64,000 bases of DNA from Deferribacteres bacterium (GTDB lineage: Bacteria > Zhuqueibacterota > Zhuqueibacteria > Zhuqueibacterales > Geothermadaptataceae), in contig JACKDE010000001.1 in NCBI GenBank assembly GCA_020633675.1, positions 62,001 to 126,000 on the forward strand. The letters run 5' to 3'. The first letter of the stretch is position 1. The number at the start of each line of letters is the position of its first letter. Below, in pieces: positions 7,821 to 17,151 of this stretch. The notes under the pieces were generated by a model. That model was given only the letters and a program-made list of their open reading frames with translations, did not search any database and was not told the origin of the DNA. The position numbers and the translations under genes were made by a program.

Positions 7821-8606
7821 TCAGAGTTGCCGCCCGGACGCTGCAGTCGCCTTGGCTGGTTTCTCTTCGTTCAAGCCGCTGAGATTGATTTTAAACAGCA
7901 AATCGGTTTGTTCGATGCCGGATTTGAGCAAATCGACATGCTCGAAATCGCTTTCCGCTTCAAGGTTGGCAATTTCAAGCAAAACCAGCTCAAGTTCGGC
8001 GACCAGTCTGCGCAGGCGTTCGTTCTTGCCCGCGGGTAACTTTTCTTGCAAAAAATCTGCTTCGCGCAGCAAGTCAACGGAGTAGGCTTTTTCCAGGCTC
8101 AGATCGATCCGTTCGTCTCCGTGCGGTTCAAGGTTGGCGATGCCGACCAGCAGCATTTTCGAGCGCTCGAGATAGTGTGAGGCGCGCACATTGAGCGCCG
8201 CCAGTTCAGCCGGGCTTTGCTGGCTGACTTGCAGCCGCAGGGTGTCGCTCTGCGGTGGCAAAATGTAACGTCCGACCAACATGCCAACGACCAAAATGGC
8301 GATCGCAAATCCCAATTGCACTACAGGCATGGGGCGGCGCAGCCAGTTGCGCCAAGCTGGTACGGTGTCGTGGATTCGGCTCACATTCGGCTGATCCAGC
8401 TCTGAAGCGATGCGTCCCCACAACCGATCCGGGGCATGTTTTTGTGGCAAAGCAGTTGCCTGGTCGACCAGCATTTGCAAGTCACGGAGTGCTTGTGCGC
8501 AGTCCGTGCACTCGCTGATGTGCTGTTCAATTACAGAGCGCTCCGCTGGTGACGATTCCTGATCGAGATAGGCGGAGAGTCTTTTTTGACAATTTTTGCA
8601 GGTCAT
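7821..8606 (-). CDS. Zinc-finger anti-sigma factor, membrane anchored
   Basis: A 261-residue single-pass membrane protein. The N-terminal domain has the zf-HC2 (ZAS) signature: Cys3 and Cys6, then HISECTDC giving His29, Cys33 and Cys36. This fold binds ECF sigma factors and keeps them off RNA polymerase. A proline/arginine-containing linker is followed by one transmembrane helix near 105-125 (GFAIAILVVGMLVGRYIL). The C-terminal half, expected in the periplasm, is helical and rich in Leu, Glu and Lys (about 140-245) and could be the sensor. It lies 81 bases downstream of the sigma factor gene and just ahead of the HEAT genes. ECF/anti-sigma pairing is firm from the motif and position. The signal sensed is unknown; the HEAT proteins encoded next are candidates to modulate it, which is inference. 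Confidence 0.9.
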   Translation of the reverse strand: MTCKNCQKRLSAYLDQESSPAERSVIEQHISECTDCAQALRDLQMLVDQATALPQKHAPDRLWGRIASELDQPNVSRIHDTVPAWRNWLRRPMPVVQLGFAIAILVVGMLVGRYILPPQSDTLRLQVSQQSPAELAALNVRASHYLERSKMLLVGIANLEPHGDERIDLSLEKAYSVDLLREADFLQEKLPAGKNERLRRLVAELELVLLEIANLEAESDFEHVDLLKSGIEQTDLLFKINLSGLNEEKPAKATAASGRQL

Positions 8607-8687
8607 GATTTTGTTCTTTGCTCTTCGTTTTTCGTGCTTGGTTCTTTGACCATTACAGAATGATTTGGCATGTACGAAACAACTGTT

Positions 8688-9311
8688 TCAATGCGATAAG
8701 GCGCGCTGCATTTCCAATATCGGAGACAAGAGTTGCCGCAATTCTCTTCGCGCCTTGTGCAATTGCGATTTCGATGTGCCGATAGCGATGTTTAGCATGG
8801 CGCCGATTTCCTCATGACGAAAGCCCTGCACGTCATGCAGCACGAACACCATGCGATAGCCTTCAGGCAATTGCCGGATAGCGTGCTCGAGGTGCGGCGC
8901 CAGTTCAGTCTGCCGGGCAGCATCCGGGGCTTGATGTGTCTCTGTTTGTGTTTCAAAATAACCGTTACTTACCAACGCTTTCCAGCGCTTTGCTTTTCGG
9001 AAATGGTTGATACAGACATTGGAGGTAATGCGATAAAGCCACGATGAAAAGGCTGCGTCACCGCGAAAGCTGCCGATATTTTTAAAAACCTTGATAAAAA
9101 CATCCTGCACGATATCTTCTGCCACTTGTGAATCGTTGGCCATGCGAAATGCAATGCTGTACACCGAATCCTTGTACTTTTCGTACAGTTGAAATTGGGC
9201 CGAACGCTCCCCACTGCTACAGCGGACGACCAATTCCTGATCGGCGTCTTTTGTGGATGGGTTATCGTTCGGTGGCGATGTTGATCGGCGAAAGGCGCTA
9301 AAAATCGACAA
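8688..9311 (-). CDS. ECF-type RNA polymerase sigma factor
   Basis: A sigma-70 family (extracytoplasmic function) factor of about 207 residues. Region 2 is clear (MANDSQVAEDIVQDVFIKVF, with SSWLYRITSNVCINHFRK after it) and region 4 carries the helix-turn-helix (LPEGYRMVFVLHDVQGFRHEE, then AIGTSKSQLHKARREL); quoted here in pieces. There is no ATG before region 2. I place the start at the TTG at 9311, which has AGGAAC 6-7 bases upstream; the open frame extends a further 17 codons to another TTG at 9362. It heads a four-gene minus-strand operon with its anti-sigma factor and two HEAT proteins. A candidate ECF promoter at 9390-9419 suggests that it controls its own expression. Confidence 0.92.
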   Translation of the reverse strand: MSIFSAFRRSTSPPNDNPSTKDADQELVVRCSSGERSAQFQLYEKYKDSVYSIAFRMANDSQVAEDIVQDVFIKVFKNIGSFRGDAAFSSWLYRITSNVCINHFRKAKRWKALVSNGYFETQTETHQAPDAARQTELAPHLEHAIRQLPEGYRMVFVLHDVQGFRHEEIGAMLNIAIGTSKSQLHKARRELRQLLSPILEMQRALSH

Positions 9312-9389
9312 TATTGTTCCTGTTGACGGATAAAATCGGCGGCGTTGCTGCACGATCAGCAACGGACTGACGATTGCGAATTCGACTGG

Positions 9390-9419
9390 TTAGACACAAC
9401 GTGTTTGGGCAGGGTTGCC
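9390..9419 (-). promoter_or_regulatory. Candidate ECF-sigma promoter of the sigma/anti-sigma/HEAT operon
   Basis: On the minus strand GGCAACC (9419-9413) is followed after 17 bases by GTCTAA (9395-9390). This is close to the RpoE-type pattern GGAACTT-N16/17-GTCTAA. It lies about 80 bases upstream of the proposed sigma-factor start, where an autoregulatory promoter is expected. Confidence 0.5.
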
Positions 9420-9497
9420 TGTGATTTTGAAAAAGGCAAATTTATTTAATGCGGAGTCGATCGAAGGGAGAATCTGAATTTAAATAGCTGGAACTGT

Positions 9498-10373
9498 TCA
9501 AGCCTCGTGTTCCGGTTTGCCCGCCAGCCAGTCCTCCAGCGTTGCAATGCGCTGCGGGAAGGCCTGGCTGCGCGCCAGAAATCCGGCGCCGTGCTGGGGC
9601 ATGGGATCCTGATCGGTCGGCTGATAGCGCAAGTCGACACTCCAGCGCACGTGGTCGGAATTGTTGGCGGTGGAGCAATGGATGAGCCGGTCGTTGAACA
9701 AGATGGCGCCACCTGCCTGTATCGGCAGGGAAACGACCTCACGTTTGTTTTTGCGCACGTACGCCGGTTCGACTTCGAGGTAGCCGGTACCGGATGTTGT
9801 CTCGCGCTGATAGCGCAGCAGTCGTTTTTTGTGAGTGCGTGGCATCAATTGCAGGCAGCCATTTTCATGGTTGGCATCCACCAGAGCAATCCACACGGTG
9901 ATCACCGGGTTGGCGTTGGCATCCGGCCAGTAGCTTTTATCCTGGTGCCAGGGCACCACCCCGGCTGCGACTTTCGGCACCTTGGGGCGCACATTGTACA
10001 CAGGATTGGCGAAAATTTCAGGGCCGATCAGGCTTTCGACTGCATCGAGTATCTTGGGATTGCTCATCAAATCGAAATAGCCGGGTATGCGGTCGCGCCA
10101 GGAGCGGCCGAATTTTAAAAAATCCTGATCGCTCAGGCCAGCAAACAGCCGCGCCAAACGGGTGGCAAACGGCTCCCCGCGCATTGGATCGTGAACCAGT
10201 TGCGCAGCAACAAGATCATTGGCAATGCTGTCGACTTTTTGTTGCAGTGCTGCCCGCACTGGCTGCATTTCGCCGTCGGTGAGCAGTCCCGGCAGCACCA
10301 GATAGCCTTCGCGATCATAGAAGGCTCTTTGTTCGGCAGAGAGGCTGCCTTTGTACGAAGTTTGTGCCGCCAT
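9498..10373 (-). CDS. Phytanoyl-CoA dioxygenase (PhyH) family protein
   Basis: A 291-residue Fe(II)/2-oxoglutarate-dependent oxygenase of the PhyH family. It starts FYDREGYLVLPGLLTDGEM, the usual family opening. The iron ligands can be placed: His and Asp in VPWHQDKSYWPDANANP (HxD) and a distal His in the LIHCSTANNSDHVRWSVDLR segment, with the 2-oxoglutarate-binding Arg near WSVDLRYQP. The length is normal for the family. The ATG has GGAGAAAAAT directly upstream. Substrate is not predictable; family members hydroxylate lipids, amino acids, ectoine or natural products. It is followed 45 bases upstream by an isochorismatase-like gene on the same strand, so the two may be cotranscribed. Confidence 0.9.
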   Translation of the reverse strand: MAAQTSYKGSLSAEQRAFYDREGYLVLPGLLTDGEMQPVRAALQQKVDSIANDLVAAQLVHDPMRGEPFATRLARLFAGLSDQDFLKFGRSWRDRIPGYFDLMSNPKILDAVESLIGPEIFANPVYNVRPKVPKVAAGVVPWHQDKSYWPDANANPVITVWIALVDANHENGCLQLMPRTHKKRLLRYQRETTSGTGYLEVEPAYVRKNKREVVSLPIQAGGAILFNDRLIHCSTANNSDHVRWSVDLRYQPTDQDPMPQHGAGFLARSQAFPQRIATLEDWLAGKPEHEA

Positions 10374-10417
10374 ATTTTTCTCCGTTGTTTTATTTGATCG
10401 AACTGTCTTTGGATTCT

Positions 10418-11002
10418 TTAGCGAGTTAGCATACCGGAAATATCATCAGTGCGCACAACCGTTGCGATGTAGCCGTCCATCGCTTGTAACGATGCCTCGT
10501 GGTCTTGTGTTGTGAAGCCGGCCAGGCATTCCTGCACCAAAAAGATATCGAAATCGAGTTGGTAACCATCGACAGCGGTGGAACGCACGCACCAGGATGT
10601 GGTGATGCCAGCCAAAATCAGGCTGTCGACCTGCATGCGACGGAGTTGTTGTTCCAAATCAGTTCGAAAAAAGGCGGAAAAACGCTTTTTGACCAAAATC
10701 GTATCGTCTTTTTCTACGTGCAATTCCGGCAAAATTTCGCTGCCGGGTGTGCCTGCGATCGTGTAGCGGCGATTGGCCTTGCGCATGTGGGGAAAAGCGT
10801 CCGACAAATCCGGTTGGAAGGCGTGTCGCACCCAAACAATCGGGACGCCATGTGCACGACAGACATCGACCAACGCATTGACGCGGGCGCTCAATTGAGC
10901 ACGCTGTTGCGGCAATTGGCTTTGCGGCCAGAGCGCGGCATCGAAGTAGTCCTGCAGCATATCGACCACGAGCAGGGCGTGTTTGGCTGTTTGTTTGGAC
11001 AT
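10418..11002 (-). CDS. Cysteine hydrolase of the isochorismatase-like family
   Basis: A 194-residue cytoplasmic hydrolase. The catalytic triad expected for this family is visible: Asp in LLVVDMLQDYF (near residue 14-18), Lys in ILVKKRFSAF (near 104-110) and the nucleophilic Cys in AGITTSWCVRSTAVDG (near 142). The cis-peptide region before the Cys (LILAGITTS) is typical. Related enzymes hydrolyse isochorismate, nicotinamide, N-carbamoylsarcosine or ureidoacrylate; the substrate here cannot be assigned. The ATG at 11002 has no strong ribosome-binding site. The gene ends 45 bases before the phytanoyl-CoA dioxygenase-like gene and probably shares its transcript. Confidence 0.88.
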   Translation of the reverse strand: MSKQTAKHALLVVDMLQDYFDAALWPQSQLPQQRAQLSARVNALVDVCRAHGVPIVWVRHAFQPDLSDAFPHMRKANRRYTIAGTPGSEILPELHVEKDDTILVKKRFSAFFRTDLEQQLRRMQVDSLILAGITTSWCVRSTAVDGYQLDFDIFLVQECLAGFTTQDHEASLQAMDGYIATVVRTDDISGMLTR

Positions 11003-11101
11003 GTGGTAAAACTCAGTTAAGAAAAAACTCTAAATGACTGTACCGGACAAAATAGAGTGCGAGAATTCAAAAGGCAAGTCTTGCGGGGCGAACTGGCAGG
11101 C

Positions 11102-12055
11102 TCATTTTTGTTTCGGCAGCACAAATGTGGCGATTGCAGACATCACTTCGCGTTCGACGACGCCACCTGTCGGGCGATTGATCAGATTGCCGTTCACCAC
11201 CAGCGCGGAGGAACCGCCACCATCCAAATTCATCGCCTCCACTGCGCCTAACTCCAGCATCAGCACGGCCAATTCCTGCAAATCGACCCCCCGACTCTCC
11301 GGCTGGCGACCATCGACCACCAATATCAATAGCTCGTCTTCAGTATTATAGCCGATGGCTGTACGCGGGTGTGTTTTGGGAATCGAGCTTACGAAAAAGA
11401 CTTCCTCATCCGAGGTGATGTGGATGCGGCGTTCTGAAATCAGTCCCGGCCCCGCGGCAATAGCGTCGCGAACCGGCCAGTATACGGCACCCGCTTCGGG
11501 AAATGCTGCAGGCTGGTCCGGCCGGTTGGCTGGCGGCGATGGCCAGGCAAACAGGCTGTTGTTTCGATTGCTAACCCAGGCGATATCGGCGCTGCCATCC
11601 CCGAAAAAGCCGATGGCAGCCCGGGCAGTCGGGTAGCTGACGGTATCGCGGGTGACATTGTGCGTTGCAGGTGCAACCAGCTTGCCGTCGATATAGAGCA
11701 GGCCTGCATGTGTGGCTGGTCTGGCGCGCATATCAAAATAGCCACCGTTGACAACGACTGCTGCGCCCAAATCGCTGGCGAAACTGCTGATGGTCTCGCG
11801 AAGATCGCTGCTATCGTCCGAAAGCACCACTCGCGTCGCCAAATCCGAACGCTTTTCCGCGATGCGCACATACCAGGCCCGCAAAGGCAACGCATCGTTC
11901 TGGCCGGCAAAAAGCCGAATGCCCTCCGGCAGCGTCGCATTGATCGAATCAACGGGCTGCCAGTGCATGTCGATCTGTTGCGCTTGCGTAAAACTCGCGC
12001 TGAAAACGAGCCAGATTGCGGCAAAAAGTACGTCAATTTTGTTTTTACTGAACAT
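11102..12055 (-). CDS. Exported phosphodiester glycosidase (NAGPA-domain) family protein
   Basis: A 317-residue exported protein. From ATG at 12055 a signal peptide ends near SASFTQA; the open frame extends eight codons further upstream. The NAGPA/DUF2233 domain is recognised by VVVNGGYFDMRARP (near 95-110), RTAIGYNTEDELLILVVDG (near 225-245) and the highly conserved MNLDGGGSSALVVNG (near 275-290), followed by NRPTGG. This family includes the uncovering enzyme that removes N-acetylglucosamine from phosphodiesters, and bacterial polymer-modifying relatives such as YngK/SpoIIP-neighbour proteins; the substrate here is likely an exopolysaccharide or wall glycan but is not known. No neighbouring gene points to a pathway. 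Confidence 0.88.
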   Translation of the reverse strand: MFSKNKIDVLFAAIWLVFSASFTQAQQIDMHWQPVDSINATLPEGIRLFAGQNDALPLRAWYVRIAEKRSDLATRVVLSDDSSDLRETISSFASDLGAAVVVNGGYFDMRARPATHAGLLYIDGKLVAPATHNVTRDTVSYPTARAAIGFFGDGSADIAWVSNRNNSLFAWPSPPANRPDQPAAFPEAGAVYWPVRDAIAAGPGLISERRIHITSDEEVFFVSSIPKTHPRTAIGYNTEDELLILVVDGRQPESRGVDLQELAVLMLELGAVEAMNLDGGGSSALVVNGNLINRPTGGVVEREVMSAIATFVLPKQK

Positions 12056-12079
12056 AGTTTGTGAATTCCGCATACACAT

Positions 12080-12792
12080 GATGATTTAACGACCATATTC
12101 GAATCGACGACCCGAAAAATATCCTGCTGAAAAGCAGCAAATTGAACCGAAATCCGCCGACAAGCTTGTTGCACTGCAATCGCGAGTTGGATAAAAATGT
12201 GCCGGGAATGTGCTAATAGTTCAGTTCTTAATTCGCGTCACTTTATGAAATTTCGTTACAAAAACAGCCTTTTGAACATAACAAAATTCGTCTTACAAGT
12301 CAAAGCCTGCTTTCGATTTTTGCCAGATCAAAAAAACAAAAAGCGCACAAATGGTTATAGATGCTCAGTTTCCAGAATCGTGTTCTGCTGCCTTCCCGCC
12401 CTCAAAGGACATATGCCGCTTTCAGATAAGGCTTAAATTTTTGATACTAAAACGAGGCCAGAAAGTGCAGACGCATGGCGGCCGATCCTCCGCAGTAGGA
12501 AAGGATTTCTGGCAGGCCCGCCGAAATCCACAGGTGCCGCTTCATGGATTTCGCCAAATTGAGCGTGTGTGCAATACCTTACGAAAACGCTGCGCTTGCA
12601 TTTTAACCTGCAACAAACTACATTGCATCTCGTTCGGGCCGTTTTAGGAGTGTGAGAGAAGCGCTTGAGCGCAATCAAGCAAACTGCTCCGGTTGAAGTT
12701 GTTTTGCAAGCAATGGTGAGTATTAAATTCAAAACAAAATGCTGTCGATTACGACGAACGGCTATTTTAAACAATAGCAGAGAGGAATGAGG
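12080..12792. other. Divergent intergenic region, no gene seen
   Basis: About 700 bases separate the minus-strand glycosidase-like gene from the plus-strand DUF5060 gene. Open frames on both strands here (up to 113 codons) lack ribosome-binding sites, hydrophobic signals or recognisable motifs. It should hold the two divergent promoters; I could not pick them with confidence. Confidence 0.55.
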
Positions 12793-14436
12793 ATGTTCCC
12801 CAAATACATTTCGCTGCGTACACTAAGGATTCTGTGTTTCGCGCTTGGCTTTGGTTTTGTCACGACCGTTTCTGGGCAAGTGGCTGAAAAAAGCAGTACG
12901 CTGTGGGCGCCTTTTGTCGAATGGAGTTTCGACAACCCAACCTACAGTGGCAATCCATTTGATCTGCGCGCAACCGCGACATTTATGCACCAAGCCAGCG
13001 GCACAACCCACCGTACAAGCCTTTTCTACGATGGCGGCACAACCTGGAAACTGCGCTTTACCGGCACCCGCACCGGTGAATGGCGCTTTACCACCTCAAG
13101 TGCTGATGCAGAACTGGATGGTCTTTCCGGCATCGTCACGATCGCTCCGAATAATGACTCTCGTATTTACGGATTTCTAACCGCGAAAAACGATAAATTT
13201 GCTTTGCAAACCGGCGAGAATGGCGAGCTGCGCGGTATCATTTTGCAGGTGCACTGGGGTGCGGAACGCCTTTTTAAAAGCGGCTTTACCGATTTGCCAA
13301 CCGATGTTCGCGATTACGGCAACGCTGCCTATATTACCAATATGGTGCAGTATCTGCTGGATCGCGGCTGCAACTCCCTGGCGATCAATGTCAACAACCA
13401 GTGGTTCAAAGCCGGGGCGGACAGCTATGAACAACACAGCAGCGAAAATCCCGATCTCGCGACCTTCCGCGCCGTCGAAACAGCAATTGTTACGGCGCAC
13501 AAGCTGGGTGCGCGCATCCATTTTTGGCTGTGGGGCGATGAAGAGCGCAAATGGTCAGCGGTGGGCGTCGGTGGTATCAACGGCACGCCTGACAAGCGGC
13601 TGCAACGCTACATCGCTGCCCGACTGGGACCGCTGCCCGGCTGGACGATGGCCTATGGCTTTGACCTGGAAGAATGGGTGAGCGACAGCCAGTTGCGCGA
13701 GTGGGCGTCGTACTTGCAAGGTGAGATGGGCTGGCCACATCTGCTGATGGCAAGAAGTTTCTCCAACGACGCGCTCGATGTGCTGTCGAATGACAATCGC
13801 CCGACCTCGGGCTATTACCAGGATGCTGTTGCAACCGTGGCAGCCAAGCCGGGCAGGCCGCATTTTTACGAGCGGCGCTTTTTGTACACGCGTGACCATT
13901 GGGATATGAACAATACCATGCAAGCCTTTTGGGATTTTGCCATGGCAGGTGGTATCGGCTGCAGTTGGGGCTTGTTTTACTGGAACAGCACCTCGCCGGA
14001 TTATTCCAATCCCGAGCAGTTGCGCACGCACGCTCGTTTTTGGCGCGACCGCCTGCTGCTGGATTTGCAGCGCGCCACCAATTTGAGTGACGGCTATGTG
14101 CTGAAAGATCAGGCGAACAGCAATTTTGTTTTTTACAAACGCGACGCTACTTCGGTGCTGCTCAAATTGAGCGCGATGAGCGGCAGCCAGCCGATCGTGG
14201 CTGTGGATGCGAAAAAAGAGTATGCCGAAATTGCTGTCGGCGATTTTTCAGCGCAGGAACTGACCTGGAATGCACCTTATCGATCCGACTGGGTGCTGGC
14301 CGTCGGCCGCTTTGACCAGCAACAAGTGGAAGAACCGGACGATCCGACAGAGATCGACCATACGGCGCCTGTCCCACCGGAAGGCATCAACGTCGAACAA
14401 GCGCCGGAGGCTGGCAAGCGCTCAAATGACAGATAA
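12793..14436 (+). CDS. Exported DUF5060-containing glycoside-hydrolase-like protein
   Basis: A 547-residue exported protein. After a signal peptide ending near TTVSGQ, residues about 35-125 form a DUF5060-type beta-sandwich (WAPFVEWSFDNPTYSGNPFD, then TTWKLRFTGTRTGEWRF), the module found in front of TIM-barrel glycosidases of the apiosidase/agarase type. The following 350 residues look like the barrel: FALQTGENGELRGIILQVHW, INVNNQWFKAG, IHFWLWGDEERKW and AYGFDLEEWVSD, the last two containing acidic residues suitable for catalysis. A short beta domain ends the protein. The second ATG (12793) was chosen because GAGG lies 7 bases upstream. The substrate is unknown. The gene starts a run of independently spaced plus-strand genes. 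Confidence 0.78.
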   Translation: MFPKYISLRTLRILCFALGFGFVTTVSGQVAEKSSTLWAPFVEWSFDNPTYSGNPFDLRATATFMHQASGTTHRTSLFYDGGTTWKLRFTGTRTGEWRFTTSSADAELDGLSGIVTIAPNNDSRIYGFLTAKNDKFALQTGENGELRGIILQVHWGAERLFKSGFTDLPTDVRDYGNAAYITNMVQYLLDRGCNSLAINVNNQWFKAGADSYEQHSSENPDLATFRAVETAIVTAHKLGARIHFWLWGDEERKWSAVGVGGINGTPDKRLQRYIAARLGPLPGWTMAYGFDLEEWVSDSQLREWASYLQGEMGWPHLLMARSFSNDALDVLSNDNRPTSGYYQDAVATVAAKPGRPHFYERRFLYTRDHWDMNNTMQAFWDFAMAGGIGCSWGLFYWNSTSPDYSNPEQLRTHARFWRDRLLLDLQRATNLSDGYVLKDQANSNFVFYKRDATSVLLKLSAMSGSQPIVAVDAKKEYAEIAVGDFSAQELTWNAPYRSDWVLAVGRFDQQQVEEPDDPTEIDHTAPVPPEGINVEQAPEAGKRSNDR

Positions 14437-14489
14437 AAATGCCGTGCTGAAATTTTAAATTCACTTAGATGAACCGCCAGACTGCAGGT

Positions 14490-14516
14490 TCGCAAGGAAG
14501 CTGATTCACCTTGCGA
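14490..14516 (+). repeat. Hairpin after the DUF5060 gene
   Basis: TCGCAAGG and CCTTGCGA form a perfect 8-bp stem around an 11-base loop, 54 bases after the stop. The T-rich run does not follow immediately (TTTTTATT begins about 22 bases later), so this is only a possible terminator. Confidence 0.35.
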
Positions 14517-14764
14517 GCGAGCAGTTTGTGCGGTTGCTTTTTATTAACGTGAGTTCGATCAAAGCATTTTCGGCTTAGCAGAGGGTCGTCTTCATGGTGA
14601 ACGGTGTCGAACCATGAAGATTTTGAGCTTGAAGTAATGGGGCTCGTGATCGCCTTCAACTGCGCTCAAGCTGAAGAACCTGTTGTTTGGGTTGTATCGA
14701 ACTTCCTTTTTGTTATTCCTACCCGATTCAAACAACATTCCATCCCAATATGGAGATTCCATTC

Positions 14765-17008
14765 ATGCGAAAAATCGCCATCGCCAGCGTTAGCATTTTG
14801 GTTGCGGGCTTAGTGGCAGCCTACTTCTATTTGCAGCCCGCGCCGCTCGATACCACATCTTTGCTGGCAGCGAAAGGAAAATATGATGTCCGCATCCTGC
14901 GCGACAAATGGGGCGTGCCGCACATTTTCGGCCAAACCGATGCCGATGTCGCTTATGGATTGGCCTTTGCTCATGCTGAAGACGATTTTCCGACCATTCA
15001 GGGTGCGTTGTTGGCAGCACGCGGCCAACTCGCTGAAGTCTACGGCCGGGATGCGGCGCCAAATGATTTTATGGTGCGTTTGCTGCGCATCTGGGATGTC
15101 ATCGATGCGAAGTACACAAGCGAGTTGAGCGCGGAAACACGTGCGATTTGCGAGGCCTATGCGCACGGCCTGAATGTCTATGCCGGGTTGCATCCGGAGA
15201 AGGCCATCGCCGCGCTGTACCCGGTGCGTGGCAAAGATTTGGTTGCCGGATTTCTGCACAAAATCCCGCTATTTTTTGAAATGGATCGCTACCTGGGCGA
15301 GATTTTTGCGAAAGAGCGACAACGACCTCTTTTGCAAAAAAACGCTATGGCTGTGATGGCAGATCGAATTGCTGTAAAGGCACCGGAACGCGCATCTATT
15401 GGTCCGGTCGATGCGTTGCCGGGTGGCGAATTCGATGGTACACCCAGCTTGTTCTTTCGGCAAAACGACGCGGGCGGTAAGCGTGTTTATACACATGGGT
15501 CGAACACATTTGCTGTGGCGCCGGGGCGTTCAGCCGATGGCAAAACCCGGCTCGCCATCAACTCGCATCAGCCATGGCAGGGGCCGGTGGCGTGGTATGA
15601 AGTCCATTTGAAAAGCGAGCAGGGTTGGGATGCCGTGGGCGGCCTGTTTCCCGGCAGCCCGGTGATTTTGCACGGTCACAATCGGGCGCTGGGCTGGGCG
15701 CACACCGTTAACACACCCGACCTGCTTGATGTGTATGTGCTTGACACCAATCCCGATGATCCGGATCAGTACCGCTTCGATGGCGAGTGGCTGGATTTGG
15801 ATGTGCGCACCGCGCCGATTCGGGTCAAGCTGTTTGGGCCGTTCTACTGGACCATCGAGCGTGAAACGTTGTGGTCGGTGCACGGCCCGGTGGTGCGCCG
15901 CCCGCACGGCACCTATGCCATTCGCTATGCCGGCTATGGCCGCATCGGGCAAATCGAGCAGTGGTATCGCATGAACAAAGCTCGGGATTTCGACGAGTGG
16001 CTGGCAGCCATGCAACTGCAGCAAGTACCGATGTTCAATACCGGCTATGCAGACCGGGATGGCAATATTTTTTACCTGTACAATGGTTTGCTGCCTGAAC
16101 GCGCGGCAGGCTATGATTGGCGCAATTATCTGCCGGGCGAGACTAGCGAGACGTTATGGCGCAGCTACCTGCCTTTTGAAGAGTTACCGCAGGTTAAAAA
16201 TCCACCATCGGGACTGGTCTTTAATTGCAACAACACACCGTTTCAGGCGACGGATGGGCCTGGCAATCCTGATTCAACGCGATTCGCGCCGCAATTCGGC
16301 ATCGAAACCGATATGACCAACCGTGCCATGCGGGCGATGGAGTTGTACGGCACGGATGAGTCGATTACTTCGGAAGAGTTTTATCGCTATAAATTTGATC
16401 TGCAGTATTCGCAAAAATCAAAAATGGCGACAATTTTAAAACGACTTTTTGCTATTGATCCAGGTGACGATTCAGTTTTGACCAACGCATTGGATGTGCT
16501 GAAAAAATGGGATTTGCGCACCGACGCCGGCAGTCCGGCTGCTGCATTGGCCATCATCGCATTTCGTCCGTATCTTTCCGGTCATTTGGACACCCTGCAA
16601 ACACAAACGCTGGTGCAGCGGTTGAAGGGAGCAGCCGAACAACTCACCAGGAAGTTCAACAGAATAGAGATGCCGTGGGGTGAAGTGAACCGATTGATAC
16701 GCGGCAAATCTGATGCGCCACTCGATGGTGGCCCGGACATTATGCGCGCAATTTACAGCTCACCGCAGGAAGATGGCCGCTTGCGTGCCACCGCTGGCGA
16801 TAGCTACATTTTGATGGTAGAGTGGGATCAGGCAGGACAGGTGCATTCCGAAAGCATCCATCAGTTTGGCAGTGCCACCCTTGAATCGGACTCGCCACAT
16901 TTTGCTGACCAGGCGCCGCTGTTTGCGAAAATGCAATTCAAGCCGGTGCTGCTCGATGAAGCGGCAATCCGGGCTGAGCTTGAGCGTGAATATCGCCCCG
17001 GAGAGTGA
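14765..17008 (+). CDS. Penicillin acylase family (Ntn-hydrolase) protein
   Basis: A 747-residue exported amidase precursor of the penicillin/acyl-homoserine-lactone/aculeacin acylase family. The N-terminus has a signal anchor (IAIASVSILVAGLVAAYFYL). The alpha-chain opening VRILRDKWGVPHIFG with AYGLAFAHAEDDFP is diagnostic. Autocleavage is expected before Ser246 in THGSNTFAV, which becomes the N-terminal nucleophile of the beta chain; INSHQPWQGP and HGHNRALGWAHTVN supply further active-site elements. ATG at 14765 is preferred (GGAG about 9 bases upstream and a signal sequence follows); the frame is open 26 codons further. It probably acts in the periplasm on an amide with an acyl side chain. 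The substrate cannot be assigned; the next gene encodes a dipeptide-epimerase-like enzyme but lies 143 bases away. Confidence 0.9.
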   Translation: MRKIAIASVSILVAGLVAAYFYLQPAPLDTTSLLAAKGKYDVRILRDKWGVPHIFGQTDADVAYGLAFAHAEDDFPTIQGALLAARGQLAEVYGRDAAPNDFMVRLLRIWDVIDAKYTSELSAETRAICEAYAHGLNVYAGLHPEKAIAALYPVRGKDLVAGFLHKIPLFFEMDRYLGEIFAKERQRPLLQKNAMAVMADRIAVKAPERASIGPVDALPGGEFDGTPSLFFRQNDAGGKRVYTHGSNTFAVAPGRSADGKTRLAINSHQPWQGPVAWYEVHLKSEQGWDAVGGLFPGSPVILHGHNRALGWAHTVNTPDLLDVYVLDTNPDDPDQYRFDGEWLDLDVRTAPIRVKLFGPFYWTIERETLWSVHGPVVRRPHGTYAIRYAGYGRIGQIEQWYRMNKARDFDEWLAAMQLQQVPMFNTGYADRDGNIFYLYNGLLPERAAGYDWRNYLPGETSETLWRSYLPFEELPQVKNPPSGLVFNCNNTPFQATDGPGNPDSTRFAPQFGIETDMTNRAMRAMELYGTDESITSEEFYRYKFDLQYSQKSKMATILKRLFAIDPGDDSVLTNALDVLKKWDLRTDAGSPAAALAIIAFRPYLSGHLDTLQTQTLVQRLKGAAEQLTRKFNRIEMPWGEVNRLIRGKSDAPLDGGPDIMRAIYSSPQEDGRLRATAGDSYILMVEWDQAGQVHSESIHQFGSATLESDSPHFADQAPLFAKMQFKPVLLDEAAIRAELEREYRPGE

Positions 17009-17151
17009 AATTAGGCGTAGTGAAGTGAAACAAAAAGACTTCGGCGGAACAGGTAGGTGCGATGGTTTTTGATTTTCATTAAGCGCCAAAATCCCGCTAC
17101 CTGACTTCGAGTTCACCTTGTTTAGTCAATTGTCAAAAAGGAAACTAAACG

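Noticed and set aside
9507..10118. 203-codon plus-strand open frame
   Set aside because: Antisense shadow of the phytanoyl-CoA dioxygenase-like gene.
12433..12774. 113-codon minus-strand frame in the divergent gap
   Set aside because: No ribosome-binding site, signal or motif, and it would block the promoter region of the DUF5060 gene.
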